Shown here piece by piece: positions 43,507 to 51,397 of a DNA stretch of 64,000 nt. Numbering within the stretch: position 1 is the stretch's first letter; every line of letters begins with the position of its first letter. Source of the stretch: an uncultured Clostridia bacterium (GTDB lineage Bacteria; Bacillota; Clostridia; Oscillospirales; Ruminococcaceae); NCBI GenBank assembly GCA_947632025.1, contig CANRNN010000005.1, positions 1-64,000 of the forward strand, written 5' to 3'. Under the pieces are notes generated by a model. That model worked only from the letters and a program-made list of their open reading frames with translations, was not told the origin of the DNA and ran no database searches. A program made the translations under genes and the position numbers.

Positions 43507-44094
43507 TTATCCGACGTTCACGCCGTAAGAGCGGCACAGCGCTTCAAGTCCGCCCTGATAGCCGCTTGCCACGGCGTTGAATTTCCACTCGCCGTTGTGA
43601 CGGTAAATTTCGCACACGACAAGCGCCGTTTCAATGGAAAATTCCTCCACCAGATCAAACCGCAGTTCTTCTTCTCCGTTTTCGTCGTCGGGATTGTCGA
43701 TCTTCACCACGCGAACATAGGAGTTTGACACCTGCCCGAAATTCTGGTTTCTCTGAGCCGCCTCGAAGATAGTTACCGTAACCGCTATCTTCTGTATTTC
43801 CTGCGGTATTTTTGTGAAATCAATGATAATTGCCTCGTCGTCGCCTTCGCCTTCGCCCGTGCGGTTATCGCCCGTGTGAACGACAGCTCCGTCACGCGCG
43901 GAAAGGTTGTTGTAGAACACGAAATCCTCGTCGCGCAGTACTTTTCCGTTCGCTCCGAGCAGGAAAACGCACGCGTCAAGGTCGAAATCATTTCCTCCGT
44001 CATAGCGGTTCACGTCCCAGCCTAAGCCTATTCTCGCCATTGTCATTGATTTGTCAAGGCTTACCCGCTGACCTTTTGAAAGACTTACTGCCAT
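43507..44094 (-). CDS. terD: TerD-family calcium-binding stress protein
   Basis: The 195-residue protein is a canonical TerD/TerE/YceD member: LSKGQRVSL start, [47 protein letters not shown] (calcium ligands), [13 protein letters not shown], and the [15 protein letters not shown] end. These beta-sandwich proteins bind Ca2+ and are tied to tellurite, oxidative and envelope stress. AGGAGG precedes the ATG. It lies 32 nt after the calcium-ATPase gene, which suggests calcium handling as the shared theme of the operon. Confidence 0.96.
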   Translation of the reverse strand: MAVSLSKGQRVSLDKSMTMARIGLGWDVNRYDGGNDFDLDACVFLLGANGKVLRDEDFVFYNNLSARDGAVVHTGDNRTGEGEGDDEAIIIDFTKIPQEIQKIAVTVTIFEAAQRNQNFGQVSNSYVRVVKIDNPDDENGEEELRFDLVEEFSIETALVVCEIYRHNGEWKFNAVASGYQGGLEALCRSYGVNVG

Positions 44095-44125
44095 ATCTGT
44101 TCCTCCTAAAAATTATTCAATAAAA

Positions 44126-46891
44126 TTACTGTTCTTTTTTGCCCGCGCCCGTTATTGCTTTTCTCAGCAGGTCAACGGGGATTATCGAAATTGCGGGAAC
44201 AAGTACCACAAGCCACTCTACGGGATTCAGTCCCCAGCCCGAAAGTATCCCGCGTCCGAGGTAGGTCATAAGGATCTGCACCACGGCGATGATTCCGAAT
44301 ACCGTAAGGAATCCCTTGTTCTTGCCGAGATTGTCGAAGAGATTTACGCGGTCGGTGCGTGCGTTGAACGCATTGAACACCGCAATGAAGATGAAGAACG
44401 CGAAATATGCCGTGTGAAGAATAGCGTGCGGTTCGTTTTCGATGTGGATATCACGCAGAAGCCCCCATTGTTCGAGGTAACTCAGCGAATTTACCGCTCC
44501 CTCCGCGGGTTTCGGGAACGAACCGAGAATCAGCATAGCCAGCGACAGCACGAATGTCCAGCCCGCTCCGACGATAATTTCCGACATCATAGCCTTGCTT
44601 ATTATCGGCTCGGTACGGCGCTTGGGCTTTTCACGCATAAAGCGTGCAAGAGGCGGCTCTCCGCCGAATGCCAGTGCCGCGAGCGTATCCATTACGAGGT
44701 TCACCCAGAGTATCTGAATGACGGAAAGCGGATTTGCCACGCCGATAAGCGGGCAGATAAACGAAATAAGCACCGCCGCCACGTTTATAGTCAGCTGGAA
44801 CACGATAAATTTCCTTATGGAGTTGAAAATCGTGCGCCCGTAGAGTATCGCGCGGTCGATAGAGTTGAAGTTGTCGTCGAGGATAACGATATCGGACGCT
44901 TCTTTCGCGACTTCCGTACCGCCGCCCATTGCGAAGCCCACGTCGGCTTTTTTGAGGGCAGGGGAGTCGTTCACGCCGTCGCCCGTCATACCCGCCACAA
45001 GGTCGAGTTCCTGCGCAAGCCGCACCAGACGGCTCTTGTCCGTAGGCAGCGCTCTTGCGATAACGCGGATATCCTTTATCTTCGCCTTTATCTCGTCGTC
45101 GGACATTTTCGCAAGCTCGTCGGACGTCAGCATAAGATTTGTGTTTTCGTCGTCGATAAGTCCCGCTTCTTTCGCTATCGCAACTGCGGTTTCGCGGCGG
45201 TCGCCCGTTATCATTACTACCTGAACGCCCGCGCCCTTTACTTCCTTAATCGCGGTCACGGATTCGGGACGGACCTCGTCGCGTATTCCGAGGCACCCGA
45301 CAAGCGTCCAGTTATTGCCGTCGGGCAGTGAATCCTCGCCTAAAGCGTCCTCGCTCGTCGCTAATGCAAGCACACGGATAGCGCGGTTTGCAAGTTCGTC
45401 TATTTTCGCGTTGAGTTTCGCCATATCGAACGGCTGCTTTTCGCCGTTCATATCGTAGTAGTGGGAGCATCTCTGAAGTATCTTTTCGGGAGCGCCCTTA
45501 ATAAGCGAGAGATTGTATTCTCCCTTGATCTGCGTCGCGGAGTATTTGTTTGTAGAGTTGAACGGGATATTTCCGACAGCCGAAACATTCGCGCCCGACG
45601 GGCAGTCCACCGCATACGCGAGAATAGCGCGCTCCGTCGCGTTTCCGCCGAGTACGCGTCTGTCCTTGCCCTCTCCGCTTATCATAGAAAGCGTGTTCTT
45701 GTGAATGGACAGCGCGAGAATATCTTTGAGTTTTCCCTTCAGGTCGTTGATTGTCTTGTATTCGGAAACATCGCCCATAATGAAGTTTATCGCTTCGAGC
45801 TTGCCTTTGGTGATAGTTCCCGTCTTATCGGAGAAAAGGATATTGAGCGAGCCTGCCGTTTCGATACCCGCGACCTTGCGCACCAATACGTTATCCTTAA
45901 GCATCTTGCCCATATTCTGCGCGGAAACTATCGCTATCATAAGCGGCAGACCCTCCGGCACCGCCATAACTATGATAATGACCGCAAGCATTACCGCTTC
46001 GATTATCGCTTTCACCAGTGCCGCCCACGCGAAAACTCCGTCAGGCGCGAGAAATGCCATAGGCTGGAAATTCGTATCGAACAGAATTGTCTTTGCAAGC
46101 ATTGCGACAGCTATCGCCACGCCGCCGATATAGCCGAATTTCGATATGCCGTTCGCGAGTTTTCCGAGCTTTACCTTAAGAGGAGTATCGCGGTCGTCGT
46201 CCGTCTGCAGTTCGCTTGCTATCTTTCCGTAGACCGACTTGTCGCCGACAACGGTAACCTGCATAACGGCGTTTCCGGAGCATACCACCGCTCCGCGGTA
46301 TACCTTATATTCGCTGTCGAAATCGGTATTTTCGTCGGTATCTTTCCACCCGTCGGGAATTGCGTGCTTTTTCGCCTCGCGGCTCTCACCGTTCAGCACC
46401 GACTGGTCGACTTTTATATCCCCGTCAATGATTATGCCGTCGGCGGGTATCTTATCTCCCGACTGGAGCAGTATAGCGTCCCCGACAACTATATCGTTTA
46501 TCGCGACTTCGGCTATAACGTTGTTTCTGTACACTTTGCACATGATCCTTGAAGCTTCTTCCTGAAGCTTCTGGAACGCGTTTTCATTCCTGAATTCCGA
46601 GAACGTCGAAACCAGCGTCGCCAAACATATAGCCACGAAAATTCCGAGCGGCTCGTACCATTCGGGCGCGCCCTCGATAATAGGGTTCCCGTCCGAGCCT
46701 TTTACAAGCCCCAGAATCGCCAGCACAACGTTTATCAGCAGCGCGACGATAAGAATTTTTATCATCGGGTCGCCGAGGTTGCTTTTCAGCTTATCCCAGA
46801 AGCTCTCGTGAGCCTGCTCCGTCATGGAGTTGTCGCCGAATTTCTGTTTGCTTTCGGCAACTTCCTTGTCTGTAAGACCGAATTGTTTCAT
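44126..46891 (-). CDS. Calcium-transporting P-type ATPase (P2B/PMCA-like)
   Basis: The 921-residue protein is a complete P2-type ATPase. It has an A-domain NGESREAKK (TGES equivalent), the M4 motif VPEGLPL (P2B signature rather than SERCA's PEGLP with extra acids), the phosphorylation site SDKTGTIT, KGAPE in the nucleotide domain, TGDRRETA, and TGDGVNDSPAL. Ten membrane helices are expected. It likely exports Ca2+ from the cytoplasm. It stands where some Ter clusters have the membrane protein TerC, between the kinase and terD. A heptanucleotide repeat lies just upstream. Confidence 0.93.
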   Translation of the reverse strand: MKQFGLTDKEVAESKQKFGDNSMTEQAHESFWDKLKSNLGDPMIKILIVALLINVVLAILGLVKGSDGNPIIEGAPEWYEPLGIFVAICLATLVSTFSEFRNENAFQKLQEEASRIMCKVYRNNVIAEVAINDIVVGDAILLQSGDKIPADGIIIDGDIKVDQSVLNGESREAKKHAIPDGWKDTDENTDFDSEYKVYRGAVVCSGNAVMQVTVVGDKSVYGKIASELQTDDDRDTPLKVKLGKLANGISKFGYIGGVAIAVAMLAKTILFDTNFQPMAFLAPDGVFAWAALVKAIIEAVMLAVIIIVMAVPEGLPLMIAIVSAQNMGKMLKDNVLVRKVAGIETAGSLNILFSDKTGTITKGKLEAINFIMGDVSEYKTINDLKGKLKDILALSIHKNTLSMISGEGKDRRVLGGNATERAILAYAVDCPSGANVSAVGNIPFNSTNKYSATQIKGEYNLSLIKGAPEKILQRCSHYYDMNGEKQPFDMAKLNAKIDELANRAIRVLALATSEDALGEDSLPDGNNWTLVGCLGIRDEVRPESVTAIKEVKGAGVQVVMITGDRRETAVAIAKEAGLIDDENTNLMLTSDELAKMSDDEIKAKIKDIRVIARALPTDKSRLVRLAQELDLVAGMTGDGVNDSPALKKADVGFAMGGGTEVAKEASDIVILDDNFNSIDRAILYGRTIFNSIRKFIVFQLTINVAAVLISFICPLIGVANPLSVIQILWVNLVMDTLAALAFGGEPPLARFMREKPKRRTEPIISKAMMSEIIVGAGWTFVLSLAMLILGSFPKPAEGAVNSLSYLEQWGLLRDIHIENEPHAILHTAYFAFFIFIAVFNAFNARTDRVNLFDNLGKNKGFLTVFGIIAVVQILMTYLGRGILSGWGLNPVEWLVVLVPAISIIPVDLLRKAITGAGKKEQ

Positions 46892-46960
46892 TTGCTTTTT
46901 ATCCTTTCGTAAAATCGGAATCTATTCCGAGAATTGCCTTATGACCGAATGACCGAAAAA

Positions 46961-46990
46961 TGCCTGCTGCCTGCTGCCTGCTGCCTGCTG
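46961..46990. repeat. Heptanucleotide tandem repeat TGCCTGC
   Basis: Four perfect TGCCTGC units followed by a partial TGTCCTGC lie in the 104-nt gap between the kinase stop and the P-type ATPase start. A GAATGACCGA-type duplication lies beside them (about 46942-46957). Confidence 0.8.
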
Positions 46991-46995
46991 TCCTG

Positions 46996-48474
46996 CTAGG
47001 ACTTGTTTTGATTTACGGAAACCTCGCACAACAGCCCGTTGTCTTTTCCGCTCATTCTGAAAAGCGCTGCGTCTTTAAGTTCCACCGCGCTCCCTTTTGG
47101 GACGAGCCGTCCCGACGGCGAGGTCATACCTTCCGCCCCGTGATTCACGAGCAGCCACATTCCCTTATACTGTGCTATATAAGCCCGCATTTCGGGCGAA
47201 GCTTTTTCGTCGTTGTGGACGTTCGAGTAGATGTGCCAGTCGAACAGCGGCATTCTGTCGTAAACTATGATGTCGCTTTTTTCACGGTAAACTCCGTGCC
47301 GTCCGCGCATTTCGCTTTTAAGTCCCAGACGTATTATTTTTTCACGGACTCTTGTTTTGCAGAACGGGCAGACGGGGTCGTTCTCGTCGCGCACTATGAA
47401 CCATCGCTTTTCGCACTGCGGATTCGCGCACGGATAAAGTCTGTCCCACGCTTTTAGAAGTTCCGTTTCCCATTCCATAGCCGTAGGTCTTTCGGCGGGG
47501 TCGTGAAGCCCGTCCACAAACGCCCTTATAAACAGCCGTTCAAGCCCCTTTGACAGAGAACCTATCGTCACGTCAAGGTCGGGCGGTCTGTTTGAGGTAT
47601 CGTTCGGGTCCTCGATAAAGGTCGCCTTTTCTCCCAGAGCGAGAAAGTCGTCCTCTTCGGCGCTGTCGGCGCTGTATATCTTCGGACCTATCAGCGGGTG
47701 ACGGAAGAAAAGGTATTCATAGATAAGCACCGGCAGTGCGTGAAGGTCGGTCAGCACGCTCGGCAGTATCCGTCCTCTGTCGCTGCCCATAGTCGCCAGC
47801 ACCTCCGGCGCTATATATCCCCTTGTTCCCACCACTTCGGGAGGATACTTGTTCGGCACGACAAGCGAATCTATATCTATTACCACCGCCGAACCTGTTT
47901 TCGGGTCTATAAGCACGTTGTTGCACGAAAGATCCGAGTGTGCAAGCCCCGCCTGATGCATTCTCCGTATAGTCCTCGAAAGTCCTATCGCGGTTTTCAG
48001 CATCGTCCTGAAATCTCCCCGTTCGGCAGGGGAGAGGTACTTTCTGTTTTTCCCCGTGAACCAGTTTGATTTTTTGTCCTTGCCCTTAAGGTTCAGTACC
48101 GCCGAAGCCCCCGCGTCGAAAAAGAAGTTGTCTGGATACGCGGGACACACTATCCCGAATTCGGGCTGCCTTACTATCGCGACAGGCCAGCAGAAGCGCT
48201 GCCTGAAATATTCGGCGGTTTTTTGGGTATTTCCGAGAGCGCCCCCGTCCTCCTCGGCTATTGTCGGATTATAGATACCCACTATGGTGCGTATCCGGTC
48301 CTGAAGCCTTGGGTCGAGAGCGTCCTCCTGCCTGTTAAAAAACTGCACCGCGAACTTCTTGTCGGGGGTGAAATAGGTATGTTTCATACCCCCTCGCGGA
48401 GCGTTCGCGTCGTATATATATTGTATCGTGTCGCCGCTTTCTAAAACGGCTGTCAGCGTTTCTCCGCTCTGCAT
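46996..48474 (-). CDS. Serine/threonine kinase-like protein with zinc ribbon (TerY-P triad type)
   Basis: The 492-residue protein has a kinase domain (about 15-330): catalytic loop HSDLSCNN (179-186), metal site DIDS (200-203), and VVGTRGYIAPEV in place of the activation segment APE. The beta-3 motif reads FAVQFF, with Gln where the ATP-anchoring Lys is expected; Lys39/Lys40 may substitute. A zinc ribbon follows (CANPQCEKRW...CPFC). The last 110 residues are a beta-rich domain that may recognise phospho-targets. It lies between the PP2C phosphatase and the calcium ATPase. Kinase, PP2C and vWA genes together match the triad described for Ter systems. Confidence 0.87.
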   Translation of the reverse strand: MQSGETLTAVLESGDTIQYIYDANAPRGGMKHTYFTPDKKFAVQFFNRQEDALDPRLQDRIRTIVGIYNPTIAEEDGGALGNTQKTAEYFRQRFCWPVAIVRQPEFGIVCPAYPDNFFFDAGASAVLNLKGKDKKSNWFTGKNRKYLSPAERGDFRTMLKTAIGLSRTIRRMHQAGLAHSDLSCNNVLIDPKTGSAVVIDIDSLVVPNKYPPEVVGTRGYIAPEVLATMGSDRGRILPSVLTDLHALPVLIYEYLFFRHPLIGPKIYSADSAEEDDFLALGEKATFIEDPNDTSNRPPDLDVTIGSLSKGLERLFIRAFVDGLHDPAERPTAMEWETELLKAWDRLYPCANPQCEKRWFIVRDENDPVCPFCKTRVREKIIRLGLKSEMRGRHGVYREKSDIIVYDRMPLFDWHIYSNVHNDEKASPEMRAYIAQYKGMWLLVNHGAEGMTSPSGRLVPKGSAVELKDAALFRMSGKDNGLLCEVSVNQNKS

Positions 48475-48504
48475 TACGGTTTCCTCTGTTTTTGATTTGA
48501 TTTT

Positions 48505-49818
48505 TCAGTAGTTTAGTTTTATGATAACGAGCGTCCTGTCGTCGAAGCTCCCGCGCTCGTTGTAGTTGTCGAGCCACACGCCCAGCCGCTCTTCCGGAGT
48601 TTCTCCCACATTCATTCCGAAAGCCTCCAGCGAGTGGCAGTACAGCGCCTCTTTTTTGTTCCATAGTGCGTTTACGTTTTTTTCGGACTTGTCGTTCGCC
48701 AGCAGCTGTTTTGAATATTGCAGCGCCACGCTTTTCTTGCTTAAGGAAACCGATCTGAACCGTATCGGCGCGGGATCTTCCGGAGATATCCCTTCTTTCC
48801 CGCAGGAATAATCCAGTATCCCGTTAAGCTGAAGGTCTATGAAAAGCCGTTTCATCATCACGGCGGGGAAGTAGTCGTCCGCCACTCCGTCCGACATAAG
48901 GAACACCGTATCCGAGCTTCCCCGTGATATCTTTGTTTTCTTTGCCAGAGCGTCGTCGGAGGTCGTTTTTTCGGAAAGAAAATCCGTTTCTCCCGAAAAA
49001 GCCCCGCTGTCCGCGTCGCCCATTATTTTAAGGCACGCGTCGGCGTCTGCCTTGCTGTCCAGTGCGCAGACGCACCCGTCGCCTATCTGTACGCACGCCA
49101 CAAACGTCTGCGCCGTGCCGTTCACCTCCACGGGAACAGCCACAGCCGCCAGAAACGTCGACGCCAGATCGCCTATCTCAGGCGCTCTTCCCAAAGCCGC
49201 CTTGTAATTCTCGTCCTCAATGATTCCGGCAAGCTCCTGCTGCTGCGCACAGAACGCCTTTTTCGCCGCGTCGTGGAGTATATTCGCTATTTTTCCGCAC
49301 GCCGACAGAAATTCCTCCGAGGAAAGCTCCGCGCACAGTCCCTTTTTAAGCTCGCCTGAAAATTCCTCCGCAAGACGCTCTTTCATAAATCCCACGGCGG
49401 TTTCGCAGCTAACCCGCGAACCTATCCTCGACAGTTTTCTCGAACCTGCCCCGTCGCATACTGCCGCGACAAAGCAGTCGTCCGTCACGGCGCTCTCGAA
49501 ATAATCGTCGCAGTTAGAGCCCTCGTGCTTGTGTTTTTTTCCTCTCACCCTTGCTCCGATTATCTCTCCCTTTTGGGATTTAGAGTGCTTTACATGAAGC
49601 TCAGAGTGCATTTCTGTTCCGTCGTCGGTTATTTCCTTATACTGCCACATGGAAGCGGTATGTTCCATAACTTCCATATCCGAGAGTTTTTCGGCGGGCG
49701 GTATATTTGCGGCTTCGGAATTTGCCGTCGTTTTGTTTTTTTCGTCGTGCAGCTCGTCTATCGTCACCGTAAGCTGCAATTCGTCCGCGTCGCCCTGCGG
49801 TTTAACGGTATTATCCAT
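48505..49818 (-). CDS. PP2C-type protein phosphatase
   Basis: The 437-residue protein has a variable N-terminus (1-90) and a PP2C domain with the metal-binding motifs GSNCDDYF, VCDGAGS, VQIGDG, MSDGVADD and FDDRTLVI. It should remove phosphate from Ser/Thr of targets of the neighbouring kinase. No membrane span is seen. AAGGAG precedes the ATG. It lies 21 nt after terY and 30 nt before the kinase gene, consistent with a kinase-phosphatase-vWA module. Confidence 0.9.
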   Translation of the reverse strand: MDNTVKPQGDADELQLTVTIDELHDEKNKTTANSEAANIPPAEKLSDMEVMEHTASMWQYKEITDDGTEMHSELHVKHSKSQKGEIIGARVRGKKHKHEGSNCDDYFESAVTDDCFVAAVCDGAGSRKLSRIGSRVSCETAVGFMKERLAEEFSGELKKGLCAELSSEEFLSACGKIANILHDAAKKAFCAQQQELAGIIEDENYKAALGRAPEIGDLASTFLAAVAVPVEVNGTAQTFVACVQIGDGCVCALDSKADADACLKIMGDADSGAFSGETDFLSEKTTSDDALAKKTKISRGSSDTVFLMSDGVADDYFPAVMMKRLFIDLQLNGILDYSCGKEGISPEDPAPIRFRSVSLSKKSVALQYSKQLLANDKSEKNVNALWNKKEALYCHSLEAFGMNVGETPEERLGVWLDNYNERGSFDDRTLVIIKLNY

Positions 49819-49839
49819 TCAAAACTCCTTAAAAACGCC

Positions 49840-50481
49840 TTACGGCACGATAACGAATCCCTGCGGAGGCGGCGGCAGCTGTACGGCTTCTCCGGGCTTT
49901 GCGTCTATGCTCTTTGAGGAAGCCTTTACCGAGCTTGACACCCACGCGAAGAACTGCGCCATATCTCCCGCCGTGAGATTATTCATCATAAGCACGTTGT
50001 TGGTTATTTTCTTAAGGACGTTGGCGTTTGCGTTAGCGCCCGCGCCGCACGCTATGATATTTCCGACGGAAACTTTTTTAATTGCTTCTATGCCGTCGTC
50101 GAGGTTATCGGTCGGCGCTCCGTCCGTCATAATGAACACAAGCGGCTTCCAGTCGCCTTTCTGCTCGGCGGTGGAGGTGCGCACCTCGTTTTTCACGCAG
50201 TCCGCCAGCACGGTAAGCGCCCCGCCCAGTGCCGTAGCGCCTCCTGCCTGCAAGGCGGGCTCTTTGAACACCATAAGCTCCGTCAGCGGAGTAAGCTGTC
50301 TTGCGGAACTGTCGAACGTGATTATTGACAGGAACGCCGTTTCCAGTGCCTGCGGGTCGCCCTTAAGCTCCGACACCAGTGTTTTTATTCCTTGTTTTAC
50401 AGCCTCTATCGGCTCTCCTGCCATAGACCCGCTGCAGTCCAGCAGCAGATACACCGGCAATCTTCTTATATAATCCGACAT
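49840..50481 (-). CDS. TerY-like von Willebrand A domain protein
   Basis: The 213-residue protein is a single vWA domain. The metal-dependent adhesion site is DCSGS (15-19), with Thr in GGATALGG and Asp in MTDGAPTD. The tail ends in VQLPPPPQGFVIVP. TerY proteins of this kind are cytosolic and are thought to scaffold phosphorylation-dependent Ter complexes. The ATG at 50481 follows GGAGG; a start 13 residues earlier lacks a site. It is the first gene of the eight-gene operon, with a full consensus promoter upstream. Confidence 0.92.
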   Translation of the reverse strand: MSDYIRRLPVYLLLDCSGSMAGEPIEAVKQGIKTLVSELKGDPQALETAFLSIITFDSSARQLTPLTELMVFKEPALQAGGATALGGALTVLADCVKNEVRTSTAEQKGDWKPLVFIMTDGAPTDNLDDGIEAIKKVSVGNIIACGAGANANANVLKKITNNVLMMNNLTAGDMAQFFAWVSSSVKASSKSIDAKPGEAVQLPPPPQGFVIVP

Positions 50482-50535
50482 TTTGTGTACCTCCGAAAAA
50501 AATAAAATAACTCCGTCCAAACTTTCTCACTATAT

Positions 50536-50564
50536 ATTATAAAACAATTTTCATATTTTGTCAA
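50536..50564 (-). promoter_or_regulatory. Promoter of the Ter-type operon
   Basis: TTGACA (50559-50564) and TATAAT (50536-50541), 17-nt spacer, minus strand. It is the only strong promoter I see for the eight genes down to telA. Confidence 0.85.
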
Positions 50565-50632
50565 GAGTTTTACCTCAATTTCCCCCGAAATACGCCATAT
50601 GTTTTTAATATTGCGAAAACTTTGCGGGCTAC

Positions 50633-50661
50633 TTGATTTTTTTGGCAGGAAGTGGTATAAT
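50633..50661 (+). promoter_or_regulatory. Promoter of the gtrA-like gene
   Basis: TTGATT (50633-50638) and TATAAT (50656-50661), 17-nt spacer, extended -10 TG, divergent from the Ter operon promoter. Confidence 0.75.
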
Positions 50662-50730
50662 TTAATTTGAATATAGTTGGAGGAGTGGGTAAAGATCAAA
50701 AACAAGCTCGAAAAAATAAAGGAAGTCCTC

Positions 50731-51273
50731 TTGTCCCTCAGGACAAAGGAGGGCATACGGGAGTTTTATTTGCAGCACAAACAGATAATCCTCTACTTCG
50801 CGTTCGGCATAGGCACGACCATTGTGTCCTTTCTAAGCTATTACCTCACCCGTGTATTTTTCCCCGACGAGGAGAGCGTACCCCGGTTTCTCGCGTGGAT
50901 ATACAACATCACGCGTGTTTTCGGGATAGAGAGCAACACGGCGCTGCCGGTCATCGTTTCGTGGTTTTTGTCCGTCACATTCGCGTTTTTGACGAACCGC
51001 GTCTACGTTTTCGAGAGCCGCGCCGACACCTTCGGGAAGTTTATGCTTGAGGCTCTGAGGCTTTACGCTTCGAGAATAGCCACGCTTTTCGTGGATCTGC
51101 TGATAATGTTTTTGCTGGTGGACCTTACCGGCATACACAACGCGCTGTACGAATTCTGCGCGAAGATCTTCTCGAACATAATCGTGCTGATACTGAATTA
51201 CATTTTAAGCAAGGTCTTTGTTTTCAGAAACAAATCCCAAAATTCCAAAAAGCGAAAAAAATCGACCAAATAA
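50731..51273 (+). CDS. GtrA-family membrane protein
   Basis: The protein (180 residues from this start) has four predicted membrane helices (from about 20) and the GtrA features FLTNRVYVFES and ILSKVFVFRNK. GtrA-like proteins take part in moving undecaprenyl-linked sugars for wall or O-antigen decoration. The start is uncertain. The frame is open from 50677 (TTG), but a strong GGAGGAG lies at 50679-50685, downstream of that codon. From it the only codon at proper distance in frame is ATC (50695). TTG at 50731 has its own AAAGGAAG and is used here. The C-terminus is very basic. Confidence 0.8.
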   Translation: MSLRTKEGIREFYLQHKQIILYFAFGIGTTIVSFLSYYLTRVFFPDEESVPRFLAWIYNITRVFGIESNTALPVIVSWFLSVTFAFLTNRVYVFESRADTFGKFMLEALRLYASRIATLFVDLLIMFLLVDLTGIHNALYEFCAKIFSNIIVLILNYILSKVFVFRNKSQNSKKRKKSTK

Positions 51274-51304
51274 CGGCGGACGCACTCCGCCGTTTTCTTT
51301 TTTG
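51272..51304 (+). terminator. Terminator after the gtrA-like gene
   Basis: AACGGCGGA and TCCGCCGTT form a 9-bp stem with loop CGCAC, then TTCTTTTTT. Confidence 0.88.
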
Positions 51305-51343
51305 CGAAGAAATTCATTTTCCGTCACGGAATAAAGCTCCCAT

Positions 51344-51389
51344 ATTCTCCCATACTAAAGGCGAACAAAAAATTTCGGTAAGGGAGAAT
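51344..51389 (+). promoter_or_regulatory. Inverted repeat covering the clpC ribosome site
   Basis: ATTCTCCC (51344-51351) is the exact complement of GGGAGAAT (51382-51389), the Shine-Dalgarno of clpC. The intervening 30 nt are A-rich. Pairing would hide the ribosome site. I saw no CtsR heptad repeat or CIRCE element upstream. Confidence 0.5.
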
Positions 51390-51397
51390 GAGAACTT

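Noticed and set aside
51300-51397. CtsR or CIRCE operator upstream of clpC
   Set aside because: No heptad repeat or TTAGCACTC-type inverted repeat was found.
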